Under the pieces are notes generated by a model. The model saw only the letters and a program-made list of their open reading frames with translations. It was not told the DNA's origin and ran no database searches. Below are positions 8,476-17,607 of a stretch of DNA of 64,000 bases, in pieces. The DNA lies in NCBI GenBank assembly GCA_009780175.1, contig WRAO01000003.1, positions 1 through 64,000 of the forward strand, read 5' to 3'. A program made the position numbers and the translations under genes. Position 1 is the stretch's first letter; every line of letters starts with the position of its first letter. This DNA is from Oscillospiraceae bacterium (GTDB taxonomy: Bacteria; Bacillota; Clostridia; Oscillospirales; Oscillospiraceae).

Positions 8476-8690
8476 TGCCCCTCGCAATGCACCGCACATT
8501 CGTCTCGCGCACCGCACAAGAACGCGTCGCCCGAAAGCGACATAAACCTCCGCCGGCAGGCGGAACCCCAACCCCCAAACGCCCACAAACCAAAAATCAA
8601 AGGAAGAGATCTTTAAGAGAAACCATACGGTTTCTCTTAAATCGCCTTTTTGCTTCTTTTTGGCGAGCCAAAAAGAAGGCCCGCCCGGCA
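8476..8690 (+). repeat. Modular palindromic intergenic element, copy A (partial, core inverted)
   Basis: Contains the element core (CACATTCGTCTCGCGC, CGAAAGCGAC, CCGCCGGCAGGCGGAACC), the AAGGAAGAGAT box, the hairpin AAGAGAAACC...GGTTTCTCTT, and the end module TTGCTTCTTTTTGGCGAGCC ending in GCCCGCCCGGCAGGGC. Compared with copies D and F the core is reverse-complemented relative to this end. The other end module is missing. Confidence 0.8.
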
Positions 8691-8935
8691 GGGCAAACAG
8701 CCCACAGGCCCGGCAGGGCCAACAGCCCACAGGCCCGGCAGGGCCAACAGCCCACAGGCCCGGCAGGGCCAACAGCCCACAGGCCCGGCAGGGCAAACAG
8801 CCCACAGGCCCGGCAGGGCCAACAGCCCACAGGCCCGGCAGGGCCAACAGCCCACAGGCCCGGCAGGGCCAACAGCCCACAGGCCCGGCAGGGCCAACAG
8901 CCCACAGGCCCGACAGGGCCAAACCCCCACCCCGC
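8686..8935 (+). repeat. Tandem array of ten 25-base repeats
   Basis: Ten head-to-tail copies of a 25-base unit beginning CGGCAGGGC and ending CCCACAGGCC start at 8686, 8711, 8736 and so on to 8911. Differences are single bases (for example A for C at position 10 of two units, and CGACAGGG in the last). It grows out of the terminal GGCAGGGC module of repeat copy A. It has no stop codon in several frames of both strands, which yields artificial Pro/Gly/Gln-rich reading frames. Confidence 0.92.
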
Positions 8936-8961
8936 CCGGCAGGGCGCAATAGCTCGGCGAC

Positions 8962-10221
8962 TCACTCGCCCCTCACAATCTCCCAATATTTCCGCGCCGC
9001 CTGCTCCGTCTTATTCTCCCCATACTCATAATACCGCGCTCCCCGGAGCCGCTCCGGCAAATACTGCTGTGCCACATAACTATTCGGGTAGTTGTGCGGA
9101 AATTGATACGTGAGCCCCCGCCCCATCTTCGGCGCCCCAGCATAATGCGAATCCTTCAAATGATCCGGCACATCCCCATGCCGTCCCGCCTGAATATCCG
9201 CCATAGCGTTACTAATTGCGTTAATCCCCGAATTGCTCTTCGGCGAAGTCGCCAGCAAAATCACCGCGTCCGCCAAGGGAATCCGCGCCTCCGGCAGCCC
9301 AATCTCCCGCGCCATATCCACACAGGATTTGACAATCGGCAAAGCCTGCGGATGCGCGAGTCCAATATCCTCCGCCGCCGTGACCAACAGCCGCCGGCAG
9401 ACCGAAATCAAATCCCCCGCCTCCAACAGCCGCGCCAAATAATGTACCGCCGCATCCGGATCCGACCCCCGGATCGACTTCTGAAACGCCGACAAAATAT
9501 CATAATGCTCGTCCCCGTCTCTATCATACCGCATCGAACTCCGCTGGCTCACCGCTTCCGCGTCCGCCAGCGTAATCACCCCATCCGCCCGAACCGCCGA
9601 AAACAACAGCTCCACCGAATTGAGCGCCTTCCGCACATCCCCACCACAGGCAGTGACAATCCGCTCCAATACCCCGTCCTCCAAGGAGACAGGACTGCCG
9701 CGCCGCCCATCCAAAATCCCAATCGCCCGCTCCACCGCAGACTGAACAGCTTCGGGGGTCAATGGTTTAAACTCAAACACCGTCGCCCGACTCAGCACCG
9801 CCCCAAACACATAAAAGTAAGGATTCTCCGTCGTAGAAGCAATCAGCGTAATCTTCCCATTCTCCATAAACTCCAGCAAACTCTGCTGCTGCTTCTTATT
9901 AAAATACTGAATCTCATCCAGATACAGCAAAACCCCACCCGGCGTCATCAGCGTATCCAGCTCAGCGATAATCTCCTTAATCTCCGCAATCCCCGCCGTA
10001 GTAGCGTTGAGTTTCCGGAGCGTCCGATTCGTCCGCTGCGCAATAATCGAAGCCACCGTACTCTTCCCCACGCCAGACGGCCCATAGAAGATCATATTCG
10101 GCACCTGCCCACTCTCAATCACCCGCCGCAACAACCCGCCGGGCCCAAGAATATGCTCCTGCCCCACAACCTCCGAAAGCTCAGAAGGCCGAATTTCATC
10201 CGCCAATGGTCTATAAGACAT
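8962..10221 (-). CDS. rarA: Replication-associated recombination protein A (AAA+ ATPase)
   Basis: A 419-residue protein of the RarA/MgsA/WRNIP1 family, clamp-loader-like ATPases acting at stalled replication forks. Visible: N-terminal MSYRPLADEIRPSELSEVVG, Walker A GPSGVGKST (about 47), Walker B LLYLDEIQ (about 105), sensor TTENPYF, and the C-terminal tetramerisation domain (AEDIGLAHPQAL; YQFPHNYPNSYVAQQYLP). The start chosen (ATG, first base 10221) follows AAAGGGGGA; the frame stays open a further 29 codons into repeat DNA, which I exclude. The 25-base array and copy A lie just beyond the stop, copy B just before the start. Confidence 0.94.
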   Translation of the reverse strand: MSYRPLADEIRPSELSEVVGQEHILGPGGLLRRVIESGQVPNMIFYGPSGVGKSTVASIIAQRTNRTLRKLNATTAGIAEIKEIIAELDTLMTPGGVLLYLDEIQYFNKKQQQSLLEFMENGKITLIASTTENPYFYVFGAVLSRATVFEFKPLTPEAVQSAVERAIGILDGRRGSPVSLEDGVLERIVTACGGDVRKALNSVELLFSAVRADGVITLADAEAVSQRSSMRYDRDGDEHYDILSAFQKSIRGSDPDAAVHYLARLLEAGDLISVCRRLLVTAAEDIGLAHPQALPIVKSCVDMAREIGLPEARIPLADAVILLATSPKSNSGINAISNAMADIQAGRHGDVPDHLKDSHYAGAPKMGRGLTYQFPHNYPNSYVAQQYLPERLRGARYYEYGENKTEQAARKYWEIVRGE

Positions 10222-10254
10222 CTTGGATATCCCCCTTTCGCTATAAATCTTATT

Positions 10255-10680
10255 TGTGAGCCTGCGGCTCGCTGCGCTGAGGCGCCATATTTTTTTGGTC
10301 TTGCCCAAAAAGTATGCAAAAAAAGCAACTTAAGAGAAACTGCGGTTCTCTTAAGAATCTCTTCCTTTCAACTTCGCTGCACAGCGCGCCGCACATCACA
10401 GCTTCCGCCTCACCCGGCGGAAGGAAGGCCTCTTTCGGGCGCACACTGCACATTCGTCTCGCGTACCGCACCGCAATCCCCACGCCCGAAAGCGAAGCCG
10501 CTTCCGCCGGCAGACGGAACCACAAGCCCTAAATGCCTACAAACCAAAAATTAAAAGGAAGAGATTTTCAAGAGAAACCAATCGGTTTCTCTTGAATCAC
10601 CTTTTTGCTTCTTTTTGGTGAGCCAAAAAGAAGGCCCGCCCGGCAGGGCAAACAGCCTATAGGCCAGCAAGGCCTAATAA
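10255..10680 (+). repeat. Modular palindromic intergenic element, copy B (near complete)
   Basis: Left end GAGCCTGCGGCTCGCTGCGC with TTTTTTGGTCTTGCC, then a TTAAGAGAAAC hairpin in reverse orientation, core bounded by CTTCCGCC and GGCGGAAG-type arms, a second AGAGAAACC/GGTTTCTCTT hairpin, and the right end TTCTTTTTGGTGAGCC with GCCCGCCCGGCAGGGC. Its core has the same orientation as copy A and the opposite one to D and F. It separates rarA from glyA. Confidence 0.85.
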
Positions 10681-10683
10681 TAA

Positions 10684-10720
10684 CAAAAAACAAAACGGGC
10701 GGGAGCACCCCCGCCCGCCT
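10684..10720 (-). terminator. Rho-independent terminator of glyA
   Basis: On the minus strand GGCGGGCGGG pairs with CCCGCCC and the stem is followed by TTTTGTTTTTT; it starts 7 bases after the glyA stop. Confidence 0.88.
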
Positions 10721-10726
10721 AAAAAA

Positions 10727-11974
10727 TTAAGAATAAATCGGATACCGCGCACAAAGCGCATCCGCCTCACTGCGGATATAATCCGCCTTAGATTCAAACT
10801 CCGTCGCCGTCAGATAAATCAACTCCGCGATCTGATCCATATCCGCCTCAACAAACCCACGCGAAGTCACCGCTGGCGCCCCCAGACGAATCCCGCTCGT
10901 CACAAACGGACTCTGTGGATCCCCCGGAATCGTATTCTTATTCGCCGTGATCTGCACCTCATCCAACCGACGCTCCATCTCCTTGCCCGTCAGATCAAAC
11001 TTCCGCAGATCGACCAACATCAAATGGTTGTCCGTCCCACCCGAAACCAGATCAAACCCACGCTCCAGCAGACCATTCGCCAGCGCCGCCGCATTCTTCA
11101 AAATCTGCTGCTGATACGCCTTAAACTCCGGCTTCAGCGCCTCCCCAAACCCAACGGCCTTCGCCGCAATGATATGCATCAACGGCCCGCCCTGCGACCC
11201 CGGGAAAATCGCGCTGTTAATCTTCTTCGCAATCGCCTCGTCATTGCAAAGAATAAACCCACCCCGCGGCCCCCGCAGCGTCTTATGCGAAGTAGACGTC
11301 ACCACATCCGCATACGGCACCGGATTCTGATGCAGCCCTGCCGCAACCAACCCCGCAATGTGCGCCATATCCACCATCAAATACGCGCCGACCTCTTTTG
11401 CAATCTCCGAAAACGCCGCAAAATCAATCGCCCGCGGATAAGCCGAAGCCCCCGCGATAATCATCTTCGGCTTATGCTCGCGCGCCAGTACCCGAAGCGC
11501 GTCATAGTCGATCACGTTCGTGTCCTCCGTTACACCATAGGGCACGATGTTGTAATACTTCCCGGAGAAATTCACCGGGCTCCCATGTGTCAAATGCCCG
11601 CCATGGCTGAGGTTCATCCCCAGCACCGTATCTCCCGGCTCACACAGCGCGATAAAGGCCGCATAATTCGCGTTCGCCCCCGAGTGCGGCTGCACGTTAG
11701 CATAATTCGACCCAAACAGCTCACAAGCCCGCCGAATCGCGATATCCTCCGCGATATCCACAAACTCACAGCCGCCGTAATACCGCTTGCCCGGATACCC
11801 CTCGGCATATTTGTTGGTCAGCACACTGCCCATCGCCGCAATAACAGCCGGGCTCACAATGTTCTCCGAAGCGATCAATTCGATGTTGCGCCGCTGACGT
11901 CCAAATTCCTCCTCAATCGCCGCCCCAATCTCCGGATCAAACTCCGAAACAAACCGCATAATCTCATTAACCAT
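10727..11974 (-). CDS. glyA: Serine hydroxymethyltransferase
   Basis: A 415-residue PLP-dependent fold-type I enzyme that interconverts serine and glycine with tetrahydrofolate, supplying one-carbon units. Signatures: [14 protein letters not shown] (about 28), [15 protein letters not shown], the PLP lysine in [16 protein letters not shown] (about 225) and the C-terminal [12 protein letters not shown]. Full length. ATG with first base 11974 has GGAGGGGATC upstream and gives the usual N-terminus; a 12-residue extension is possible but lacks support. Monocistronic by its own terminator, divergent from the ferredoxin-type gene. Confidence 0.97.
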   Translation of the reverse strand: MVNEIMRFVSEFDPEIGAAIEEEFGRQRRNIELIASENIVSPAVIAAMGSVLTNKYAEGYPGKRYYGGCEFVDIAEDIAIRRACELFGSNYANVQPHSGANANYAAFIALCEPGDTVLGMNLSHGGHLTHGSPVNFSGKYYNIVPYGVTEDTNVIDYDALRVLAREHKPKMIIAGASAYPRAIDFAAFSEIAKEVGAYLMVDMAHIAGLVAAGLHQNPVPYADVVTSTSHKTLRGPRGGFILCNDEAIAKKINSAIFPGSQGGPLMHIIAAKAVGFGEALKPEFKAYQQQILKNAAALANGLLERGFDLVSGGTDNHLMLVDLRKFDLTGKEMERRLDEVQITANKNTIPGDPQSPFVTSGIRLGAPAVTSRGFVEADMDQIAELIYLTATEFESKADYIRSEADALCARYPIYS

Positions 11975-12020
11975 AACGATCCCCTCCGCATTGACATTGT
12001 TGTGCCCCATTGTATCAAAC

Positions 12021-12049
12021 TGTACAGCAATTTACAACTGTGGTATACT
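12021..12049 (+). promoter_or_regulatory. Sigma-A promoter with extended -10
   Basis: TGTACA at 12021-12026 and TATACT at 12044-12049 are 17 bases apart, with TGG directly before the -10. It reads toward the 4Fe-4S membrane protein. Confidence 0.6.
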
Positions 12050-12084
12050 GATTGAAAATTGTTTGAGCAAGGATGCAACAAAAA

Positions 12085-12825
12085 ATGCGTAAACGACAAG
12101 AGATTAGAAAAGCAGTCATCATTGGAATGTTTTTTACATTTCCTATCACAATTGCATGGATGTCGCCAGCTATGCCGATCATTTATGGGTTTGGCGGAAT
12201 TGTCGCAGGCGCAACCATTATGTTCTTGCTGCACTTTGTAATTGCTCTATTTCTGGGCAGAGCTTTTTGTGGGTTTGTGTGTCCAGGTGGTGGATTGAGC
12301 GAGTGTCTGATGCGAATTAACGATAAGGGAATAAAAAACAGCAAACTTAGAACCATCAAATATATCGTTTGGGTGCTTTTGGTCATTGCAACGCTTGGTT
12401 CTTTCATATGGGCGGGCGGTATAAGTGAAATCGATTTTTTCGCAGGTCTTGAAGATGGATGGATATTTTTACTTGCTCCTTATCGTTATGTGATTTACTT
12501 TGGTGTTCTTTTGGGCGCGCTCGTATTTCAGTTGCTGCTAGGTAAACGCAGTTTTTGCCAATGTGCCTGCTGGGTAGCGCCATTCATGATTATAGGGACA
12601 AATGTCTCCGACTGGCTTAAACTGCCAAGGCTTCACTTGAAAACAAATGCAGCTAGCTGTGTTGGATGTAAGCAATGCTCAAAAAAATGTCCCATGAGCC
12701 TTGATGTGAAGGCAATGGTTGAAACGGAAAATATGAAAAACCCTGAATGTATATTGTGCGGAGAATGCGTTGACATTTGTCCTAAAAAATCTATTTCCTA
12801 TACCTTCAAAAACAAATCATCCTAA
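12085..12825 (+). CDS. NapH/CcoG-like membrane polyferredoxin
   Basis: A 246-residue protein with about four membrane helices (about residues 10-30, 32-60, 88-110, 130-150) and cysteine motifs typical of NapH/NosR-type electron-transfer proteins: FCGFVCPGG (about 66), FCQCACW (about 158), then two C-terminal [4Fe-4S] ferredoxin motifs CVGCKQCSKKCP and CILCGECVDICP. Such proteins pass electrons between a membrane pool and a redox partner; no partner gene is next to it, so the specific role is unknown. ATG 12085 is preferred because AAGGA at 12069 is too close to ATG 12073. AT-richer than the surrounding genes, which hints at acquisition. Confidence 0.82.
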   Translation: MRKRQEIRKAVIIGMFFTFPITIAWMSPAMPIIYGFGGIVAGATIMFLLHFVIALFLGRAFCGFVCPGGGLSECLMRINDKGIKNSKLRTIKYIVWVLLVIATLGSFIWAGGISEIDFFAGLEDGWIFLLAPYRYVIYFGVLLGALVFQLLLGKRSFCQCACWVAPFMIIGTNVSDWLKLPRLHLKTNAASCVGCKQCSKKCPMSLDVKAMVETENMKNPECILCGECVDICPKKSISYTFKNKSS

Positions 12826-12885
12826 TAGCAACTGATGAACAGTATAAGCATTTTCTCACACCCCACCCACACAGGAGGCACCCCC

Positions 12886-13518
12886 ATGCAACCCAAAACC
12901 CGCGCCCTCCACCTCATAGCCTGCCTCGAACAAACCTACCCTGAAGCCCTCTGCAGCCTCCAATACCCCAAAGACTACGAACTCCTCTTCACCGTCCGCC
13001 TAGCGGCCCAGTGCACAGACGAGCGCGTCAACCAAATCGCCCCCGCCCTGTTCGCGCGCTTCCCAACCCTCGAATCCTTCGCAGAGGGCCCCGTGGAAGA
13101 CGTAGAACGCCTCGTCCACTCCACCGGCTTCTACCGCGCCAAAGCGCGCGACATCGTCGCCGCCGCCCAAATGCTCATAACCCAGTTTAACAGCAAAGTA
13201 CCGGACAATATGAACGACCTGCTCAAACTCCCCGGCGTAGGCCGCAAAACCGCGAATTTAATCCTAGGCGATATCTACAAAACCCCCGGCAGCGTCGTCG
13301 TAGACACCCACTGCATCCGCATCACCAACCGCATGGGCCTCGTCGATACGAAAGACCCCGCCAAAATCGAAACCGAACTCCGCAAGATTCTGCCACCAGA
13401 CAAATCCAACGACTTCTGCCACCGCCTCGTCCTCCACGGCAGAGCCGTCTGCACAGCCCGAAAACCCCACTGCGACCTCTGCTCCTGCGCCCCCTACTGC
13501 AAGCATTTCACAGGGTAA
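12886..13518 (+). CDS. nth: Endonuclease III (DNA glycosylase/AP lyase)
   Basis: A 210-residue HhH-GPD superfamily enzyme that removes oxidised pyrimidines and nicks the abasic site. The helix-hairpin-helix LPGVGRKTANLILG carries the catalytic Lys, the motif VVVDTHCIRITNRMG carries the catalytic Asp, and the C-terminal [4Fe-4S] loop has cysteines in CTARKPHCDLCSCAPYC. The start ATG 12886 follows ACAGGAGG. C-rich codon use as in mtaD and gltX. Confidence 0.95.
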   Translation: MQPKTRALHLIACLEQTYPEALCSLQYPKDYELLFTVRLAAQCTDERVNQIAPALFARFPTLESFAEGPVEDVERLVHSTGFYRAKARDIVAAAQMLITQFNSKVPDNMNDLLKLPGVGRKTANLILGDIYKTPGSVVVDTHCIRITNRMGLVDTKDPAKIETELRKILPPDKSNDFCHRLVLHGRAVCTARKPHCDLCSCAPYCKHFTG

Positions 13519-13542
13519 ATATACAGTGTCGTGTAGGAAGGA

Positions 13543-13662
13543 GATAAAGATATGAACGATGGGTCACAAGAAACTATAAATGCAGAAAGCACCATACTCG
13601 ACGATAAAGATATGAACGATGGGTCACAAAAAACTATAAATGCAGAAAGTACCACACTCGAT
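13543..13662 (+). repeat. Direct duplication of a 60-base coding segment
   Basis: Bases 13543-13602 and 13603-13662 both start GATAAAGATATGAACGATGG and differ at only about four positions. The duplicated unit carries the start codon and the first 17 or so codons of the following small gene, so a second start codon exists 60 bases downstream of the first; a third GATAAAGATATGAA begins right after. Confidence 0.9.
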
Positions 13663-13758
13663 GATAAAGATATGAAAATGCTAGAACTACTATTTGATGA
13701 GTGGAAGTTCCGCTTGGCTGAATTTTGGCCGCTTATGACTAAAGTTCTATTTGCTTAG
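13552..13758 (+). pseudogene. N-terminal part of a small membrane protein, probably frameshifted
   Basis: A 68-residue frame with an excellent GGAAGGAG ribosome site. Residues 1-40 are two near-identical acidic 20-residue repeats (MNDGSQ.TINAES), residues 41-68 (MLELLFDEWKFRLAEFWPLM) resemble the start of small integral membrane proteins and end abruptly as a hydrophobic segment begins. The next frame, overlapping by 8 bases, continues with membrane helices. A single-base shift near 13745 would fuse them to about 165 residues. I read this as one gene broken by a frameshift, but translational coupling of two proteins is not excluded. Confidence 0.55.
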
Positions 13759-14062
13759 TTTAATTCTGATGATTCTTCCAGTGATGTATCATACATGGGC
13801 CCCGGGCATTGACCTTATAATCCCAATAAGAGTGTTTCCTATCTTCGCGATTGTTTTTTCTGGAATCATTTGTGCATACGCGTATAATGAAATGAAAAAA
13901 GCAGATCTAATTAAAAAATGGCTCAGAGACACTATGAATGGAAAAAATTCAAATCTATTTAAGAACGCATTTCCCCAAAAACAGGAGAAGCATCATCGCA
14001 TCCCATTTGTTATTTGTGGTCTTCAAGCTCTAGTAGCTCTAATAATATTTTGTTCCCTATAA
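13751..14062 (+). pseudogene. C-terminal part of the same small membrane protein
   Basis: A 103-residue frame beginning at TTG 13751 inside the end of the preceding frame. It has three predicted membrane helices (SLILMILPVMYHTWA; FPIFAIVFSGIICAYAY; FVICGLQALVALIIFCSL) separated by a basic cytoplasmic loop. No ribosome site precedes TTG 13751 or the later ATGs, which favours a frameshift over an independent gene. No function is recognised. Confidence 0.5.
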
Positions 14063-14082
14063 TCAACAGGAGGATATACACC

Positions 14083-15579
14083 ATGCTCGATCACACCTAC
14101 TTCACCGCCATCGAATCCCCCATCCCCACCGGCAAAACCCGCACCCGCTTCGCCCCCAGCCCAACCGGCTACATGCACGTCGGCAACCTCCGCACCGCCC
14201 TCTACGCCTATCTCATCGCCAAGAAAGCAAAGGGCGATTTCCTCCTCCGCATCGAAGACACCGACCAAGCCCGCCTCGTCGAAGGCGCGATGGAAGTCAT
14301 CTACAAAACCCTCGCAGATTGCGGCCTCACCCACGACGAAGGCCCCGACCTAGGCGGCCCCGTCGGCCCCTACATCCAAACCGACCGCAAACCAATCTAC
14401 GCTCAATACGCCGACCTCCTCGTCGAGCTCGGCGGCGCCTACCGCTGCTTCTGCGACAAATCCAACCCCGAACCCGACCCAGACCCAGACGCCACCTGCG
14501 CCGCCACCGGCCCCGTGAAATACGACGGTCGCTGCAGCCGCCTCCCCGCCGACGAAATCGCAGCAAAACTCGCCGCCAACACCCCCTACGTCATCCGCCA
14601 ACGCATCCCGGAAGGCCAAACCACCTTCTCCGACCTCGTCTTCGGCCAAATCACCGTAGACAACGACACCCTAGACGACAACGTCCTCATCAAATCAGAC
14701 GGCCTACCCACCTACAACTTCGCCAACGTCATCGACGACCACCTCATGGGCATCTCCCACGTCGTAAGAGGCTCCGAATACCTCAGCAGCACCCCGAAAT
14801 ATAACCTCCTTTACCAATCCTTCGGCTGGACCCCACCGCTCTACGTCCACTGCTCCCCCGTCATGCGAGACGCCACCCACAAAATGTCCAAACGCCACGG
14901 CGACCCCTCCTACGAAGACCTCATCGACCAAGGCTACCTCACCGACGCCATCCTCAACTACGTCGCCCTCCTCGGCTGGAGCCCCGGCGGCGAAGAGGAA
15001 ATCTTCACCCGCGAACAACTAATCGAAGTGTTCGACGTCAAAGGCATCTCCAAATCCCCCGCCATCTTCGATATGGACAAACTCCGCCACTTCAACAGCG
15101 CCTACATCCGCGCGCTGTCCCCCGAAGCCTTCCACGCCCTTGCCCTGCCCTACATCCAACAAACCGTCAAAAACCCCGCCTACGACACCAAAGCCATCGC
15201 GGACATCCTCCACCAACGCTGCGAAACCCTCTGCGACATCCCCAAAAAAGTAGACTTCTTCGACACCCTCCCGGCTTATGACATCGACCTCTACGAGAAC
15301 AAAAAAAGCAAAACCGACGCCACAATCTCCAAATCCATGCTCGAAGCCGCCATCGCGGCCTTCGAGGCCCTCGATCATTGGACCAGCGAATCCGTCCACA
15401 CCTGCCTCATGACCCTAGCCGAAACCCTAGAAGTCAAAAACGCCACCCTCATGTACCCCGTCCGCATCGCCGCCGCCGGCAAAGCTGTGACGCCGGGCGG
15501 CGCAGTGGAAATCTGCGCCATCCTAGGCAAACCCGAAACCCTCCGCCGCCTACGGTTGGGTCTAGAAAAATTGGGCTAG
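14083..15579 (+). CDS. gltX: Glutamyl-tRNA synthetase
   Basis: A 498-residue class I synthetase that charges tRNA-Glu. The HIGH-type motif is in FAPSPTGYMHVGNLRTAL (about residue 28), followed by LLRIEDTDQAR, and the KMSKR motif is KMSKRHGD (about 268); the helical anticodon-binding region fills the C-terminal third. ATG 14083 follows AACAGGAGG; the frame is open upstream without a ribosome site. Strongly C-rich third positions. No T-box leader is visible upstream. Confidence 0.97.
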   Translation: MLDHTYFTAIESPIPTGKTRTRFAPSPTGYMHVGNLRTALYAYLIAKKAKGDFLLRIEDTDQARLVEGAMEVIYKTLADCGLTHDEGPDLGGPVGPYIQTDRKPIYAQYADLLVELGGAYRCFCDKSNPEPDPDPDATCAATGPVKYDGRCSRLPADEIAAKLAANTPYVIRQRIPEGQTTFSDLVFGQITVDNDTLDDNVLIKSDGLPTYNFANVIDDHLMGISHVVRGSEYLSSTPKYNLLYQSFGWTPPLYVHCSPVMRDATHKMSKRHGDPSYEDLIDQGYLTDAILNYVALLGWSPGGEEEIFTREQLIEVFDVKGISKSPAIFDMDKLRHFNSAYIRALSPEAFHALALPYIQQTVKNPAYDTKAIADILHQRCETLCDIPKKVDFFDTLPAYDIDLYENKKSKTDATISKSMLEAAIAAFEALDHWTSESVHTCLMTLAETLEVKNATLMYPVRIAAAGKAVTPGGAVEICAILGKPETLRRLRLGLEKLG

Positions 15580-15610
15580 TCTAACATGCAGAAAGGCAGG
15601 ATATTCGCAT

Positions 15611-17287
15611 ATGAACAAGCTGTGTAAACGGAGCGTAGCCCTTGTCCTTATCCTCGCCCTACTCCTCTCCGGCATCGTCACCACAACACCCCCCGCCACC
15701 GCCCAACCCAACACCATTAACATCTCCACCTGGGACCCCAACTTCGTCACCCGGTTGCGGGCGATGTCGGAGCATGCCCCATTTGATAGCCTCATTGTCG
15801 GAAACTACCTTGATCTGTCTGTTGCCGCGTGGATTTGGGAGCTAAATTTGTCTGAGGCAAATATTGCATGCTTGCGCGGCATTGAGCATTTCCCTTCGTT
15901 GAACAGACTTATGGTCGACAGCAATCAACTAACTGCGCTTGACTTGTCCGGAAATCCAAAACTCTCGTATCTCTGGGCCTCCCGCAATAATCTCAGCACC
16001 CTAAATGTGTCCAATAATCCTGCGCTGGTGCAGCTTCATGTTAGCGAAAATAACCTTAGCACCCTTGATGTGTCGAATAATTCTAGGCTAATGACTCTTA
16101 GTGTCAGCTTCAACACCCTCAATGCTCTCGATGTAACAAATAATCCAGCTCTATGGAACATTTTGGCCAGTGACAATAATTTGAGTACTCTCGACTTGTC
16201 CAATAATCCAGAACTGGATATGCTTGAGATTGCCCTCAACAATCTGAACGCGCTTGATTTGTCGAATAATCCTGTGCTAAGAGCTCTATTTGCCGCCAAT
16301 AATAATCTCGACGCTCTCGATTTATCCAATAATCCTGAGCTAGAGTTCCTAAATGCCTTCTACAACAACATTAGCACCTTAAATGTGTCCAATAATCCTG
16401 TATTAGAGGTTCTTGGTGTCGGCGGCAACAACCTCAGCAATCTAAATGTGTCAAACAATCCGATGCTAAGGAATCTTTCTGCCAATCAAAACAATCTTGA
16501 AATTCTTGACGTATCAAATAATCAAGCGTTAAGACTTCTCGACATCAGCAACAACAACTTCAGCACGCTCGACGTATCAAACAACCCCGAACTAAGCGTC
16601 CTTTGGGTTCGCAACAACAGTCTGAGCACCCTAGATGTGTCACATCTTGATCTATGGGAGCTCGTCGCCAGCTACAACCTCATGGTATCCAGAGACAGCG
16701 TAATCGGCTGGCAAAATGTCACCAACTTCCATTTCTATCCACAGCGAACCGACGCCTTCCCCTTCACCGATATCGCCGCCAACCACTGGGCGCGAGATTA
16801 CGTTGCAACGGTGTTTGAGCACAACATCATGCAAGGCGTCTCCGCCACCACCTTCGCCCCCGACCAAACCCTCAGCCGCGCCATGGTCGCCACCATCCTC
16901 CACCGTATGGCTGGAGAGCCCTCTGCCATCGGCGGAGACTTCGGAGACGTCCCATCAGGCCAATGGTTTTCCACCCCCATCGCCTGGGCGCACCAAACCA
17001 ACATCGTCCACGGCTACGCCGGAAACTTCAACCCCCACGGCAATGTCACGAGAGAACAGTTCGTCGCCATGCTGCACCGCTATGCGGTGTATAGCGGGCA
17101 GTGCGTAGCCGTCCCGCCGGAGTTTGTGCGACCCGGCTATGGTCAGGTGAGCGAGTGGGCGGAGCCCTATGTCCGCTGGGCCAGCTATCGCGGGTTGTTG
17201 CAGGAGGCCGAGGGCCCAATGAATCCCGCCGGACATGCAACCCGCGCCGAAGCCGCCGCAATGCTGGCACGATTTCTAGACTCGTAG
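15611..17287 (+). CDS. Secreted leucine-rich-repeat protein with three SLH domains
   Basis: A 558-residue surface protein. Signal peptide at 1-32 (NKLCKRSVALVLILALLLSG, then a cleavage site near ATAQP). From about 60 to 375 there are some 14-15 leucine-rich repeats of 21 residues with the pattern LDVSNNPxLxxLxxxxNNLST. Three SLH domains follow (about 382-436, 440-495, 500-556; for example FTDIAANHWARDYVATVFEH), which bind pyruvylated cell-wall polymers and anchor the protein to the wall. LRR proteins of this type usually act in adhesion or binding; the ligand is unknown. The LRR part is AT-richer than the SLH part, which suggests a composite origin. Confidence 0.92.
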   Translation: MNKLCKRSVALVLILALLLSGIVTTTPPATAQPNTINISTWDPNFVTRLRAMSEHAPFDSLIVGNYLDLSVAAWIWELNLSEANIACLRGIEHFPSLNRLMVDSNQLTALDLSGNPKLSYLWASRNNLSTLNVSNNPALVQLHVSENNLSTLDVSNNSRLMTLSVSFNTLNALDVTNNPALWNILASDNNLSTLDLSNNPELDMLEIALNNLNALDLSNNPVLRALFAANNNLDALDLSNNPELEFLNAFYNNISTLNVSNNPVLEVLGVGGNNLSNLNVSNNPMLRNLSANQNNLEILDVSNNQALRLLDISNNNFSTLDVSNNPELSVLWVRNNSLSTLDVSHLDLWELVASYNLMVSRDSVIGWQNVTNFHFYPQRTDAFPFTDIAANHWARDYVATVFEHNIMQGVSATTFAPDQTLSRAMVATILHRMAGEPSAIGGDFGDVPSGQWFSTPIAWAHQTNIVHGYAGNFNPHGNVTREQFVAMLHRYAVYSGQCVAVPPEFVRPGYGQVSEWAEPYVRWASYRGLLQEAEGPMNPAGHATRAEAAAMLARFLDS

Positions 17288-17335
17288 GGCCGAACTGTGT
17301 TCGCCCCCCGCACACCACCAAAAGGAGGCCCCCAC

Positions 17336-17542
17336 ATGGACCAAGAAAAAATCGACCGCATCAACCACCTAGCCCAAAAACACAAAACCCACGGCCTCAC
17401 CCCCGAAGAAGAAGCCGAACGCCACACCCTCCGCCAAGAATACATCTCCGGCTTCAAAAAGAACCTAACCCACCACCTGGACAACGTCTACCTGGTAGAT
17501 GAAGACGGCAACAAAGAGAAGCTCAAGAAAAAAGACGAATAA
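17336..17542 (+). CDS. DUF896 (YnzC/UPF0291-like) protein
   Basis: A 68-residue cytosolic protein with the DUF896 pattern: KIDRINHLAQKHKTHGLTPE, EEAERHTLRQEYI, and a C-terminal charged tail. In Bacillus the family member YnzC is a small helical-hairpin protein linked to the SOS-regulated yneA operon; the molecular role is not settled. ATG 17336 follows AAAGGAGG. A terminator begins 7 bases after the stop. Confidence 0.88.
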   Translation: MDQEKIDRINHLAQKHKTHGLTPEEEAERHTLRQEYISGFKKNLTHHLDNVYLVDEDGNKEKLKKKDE

Positions 17543-17548
17543 CAAAAA

Positions 17549-17577
17549 CGGGCGGGGTTCCACACCCCGCCCGTTCC
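17549..17577 (+). terminator. Rho-independent terminator
   Basis: AACGGGCGGGG pairs with CCCCGCCCGTT around TTCCACA. It separates the DUF896 gene from the convergent guanine deaminase gene and could serve both. Confidence 0.82.
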
Positions 17578-17607
17578 TATTGCAAGGCGGCATTCTGCCG
17601 CCCGCAT

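Noticed and set aside
8686-8935. CRISPR array
   Set aside because: Units are contiguous without spacers, and no cas genes are present.
8460-9113. Long Pro/Gly/Gln/Arg-rich reading frames on both strands over the 25-base array
   Set aside because: They arise because a 25-base GC-rich unit without stops is read in successive frames; there is no ribosome site, they run into rarA antisense, and several frames look equally protein-like.
14014-14082. T-box leader before gltX
   Set aside because: The space between the preceding frame and gltX is only about 20 bases and no specifier or T-box sequence is seen.
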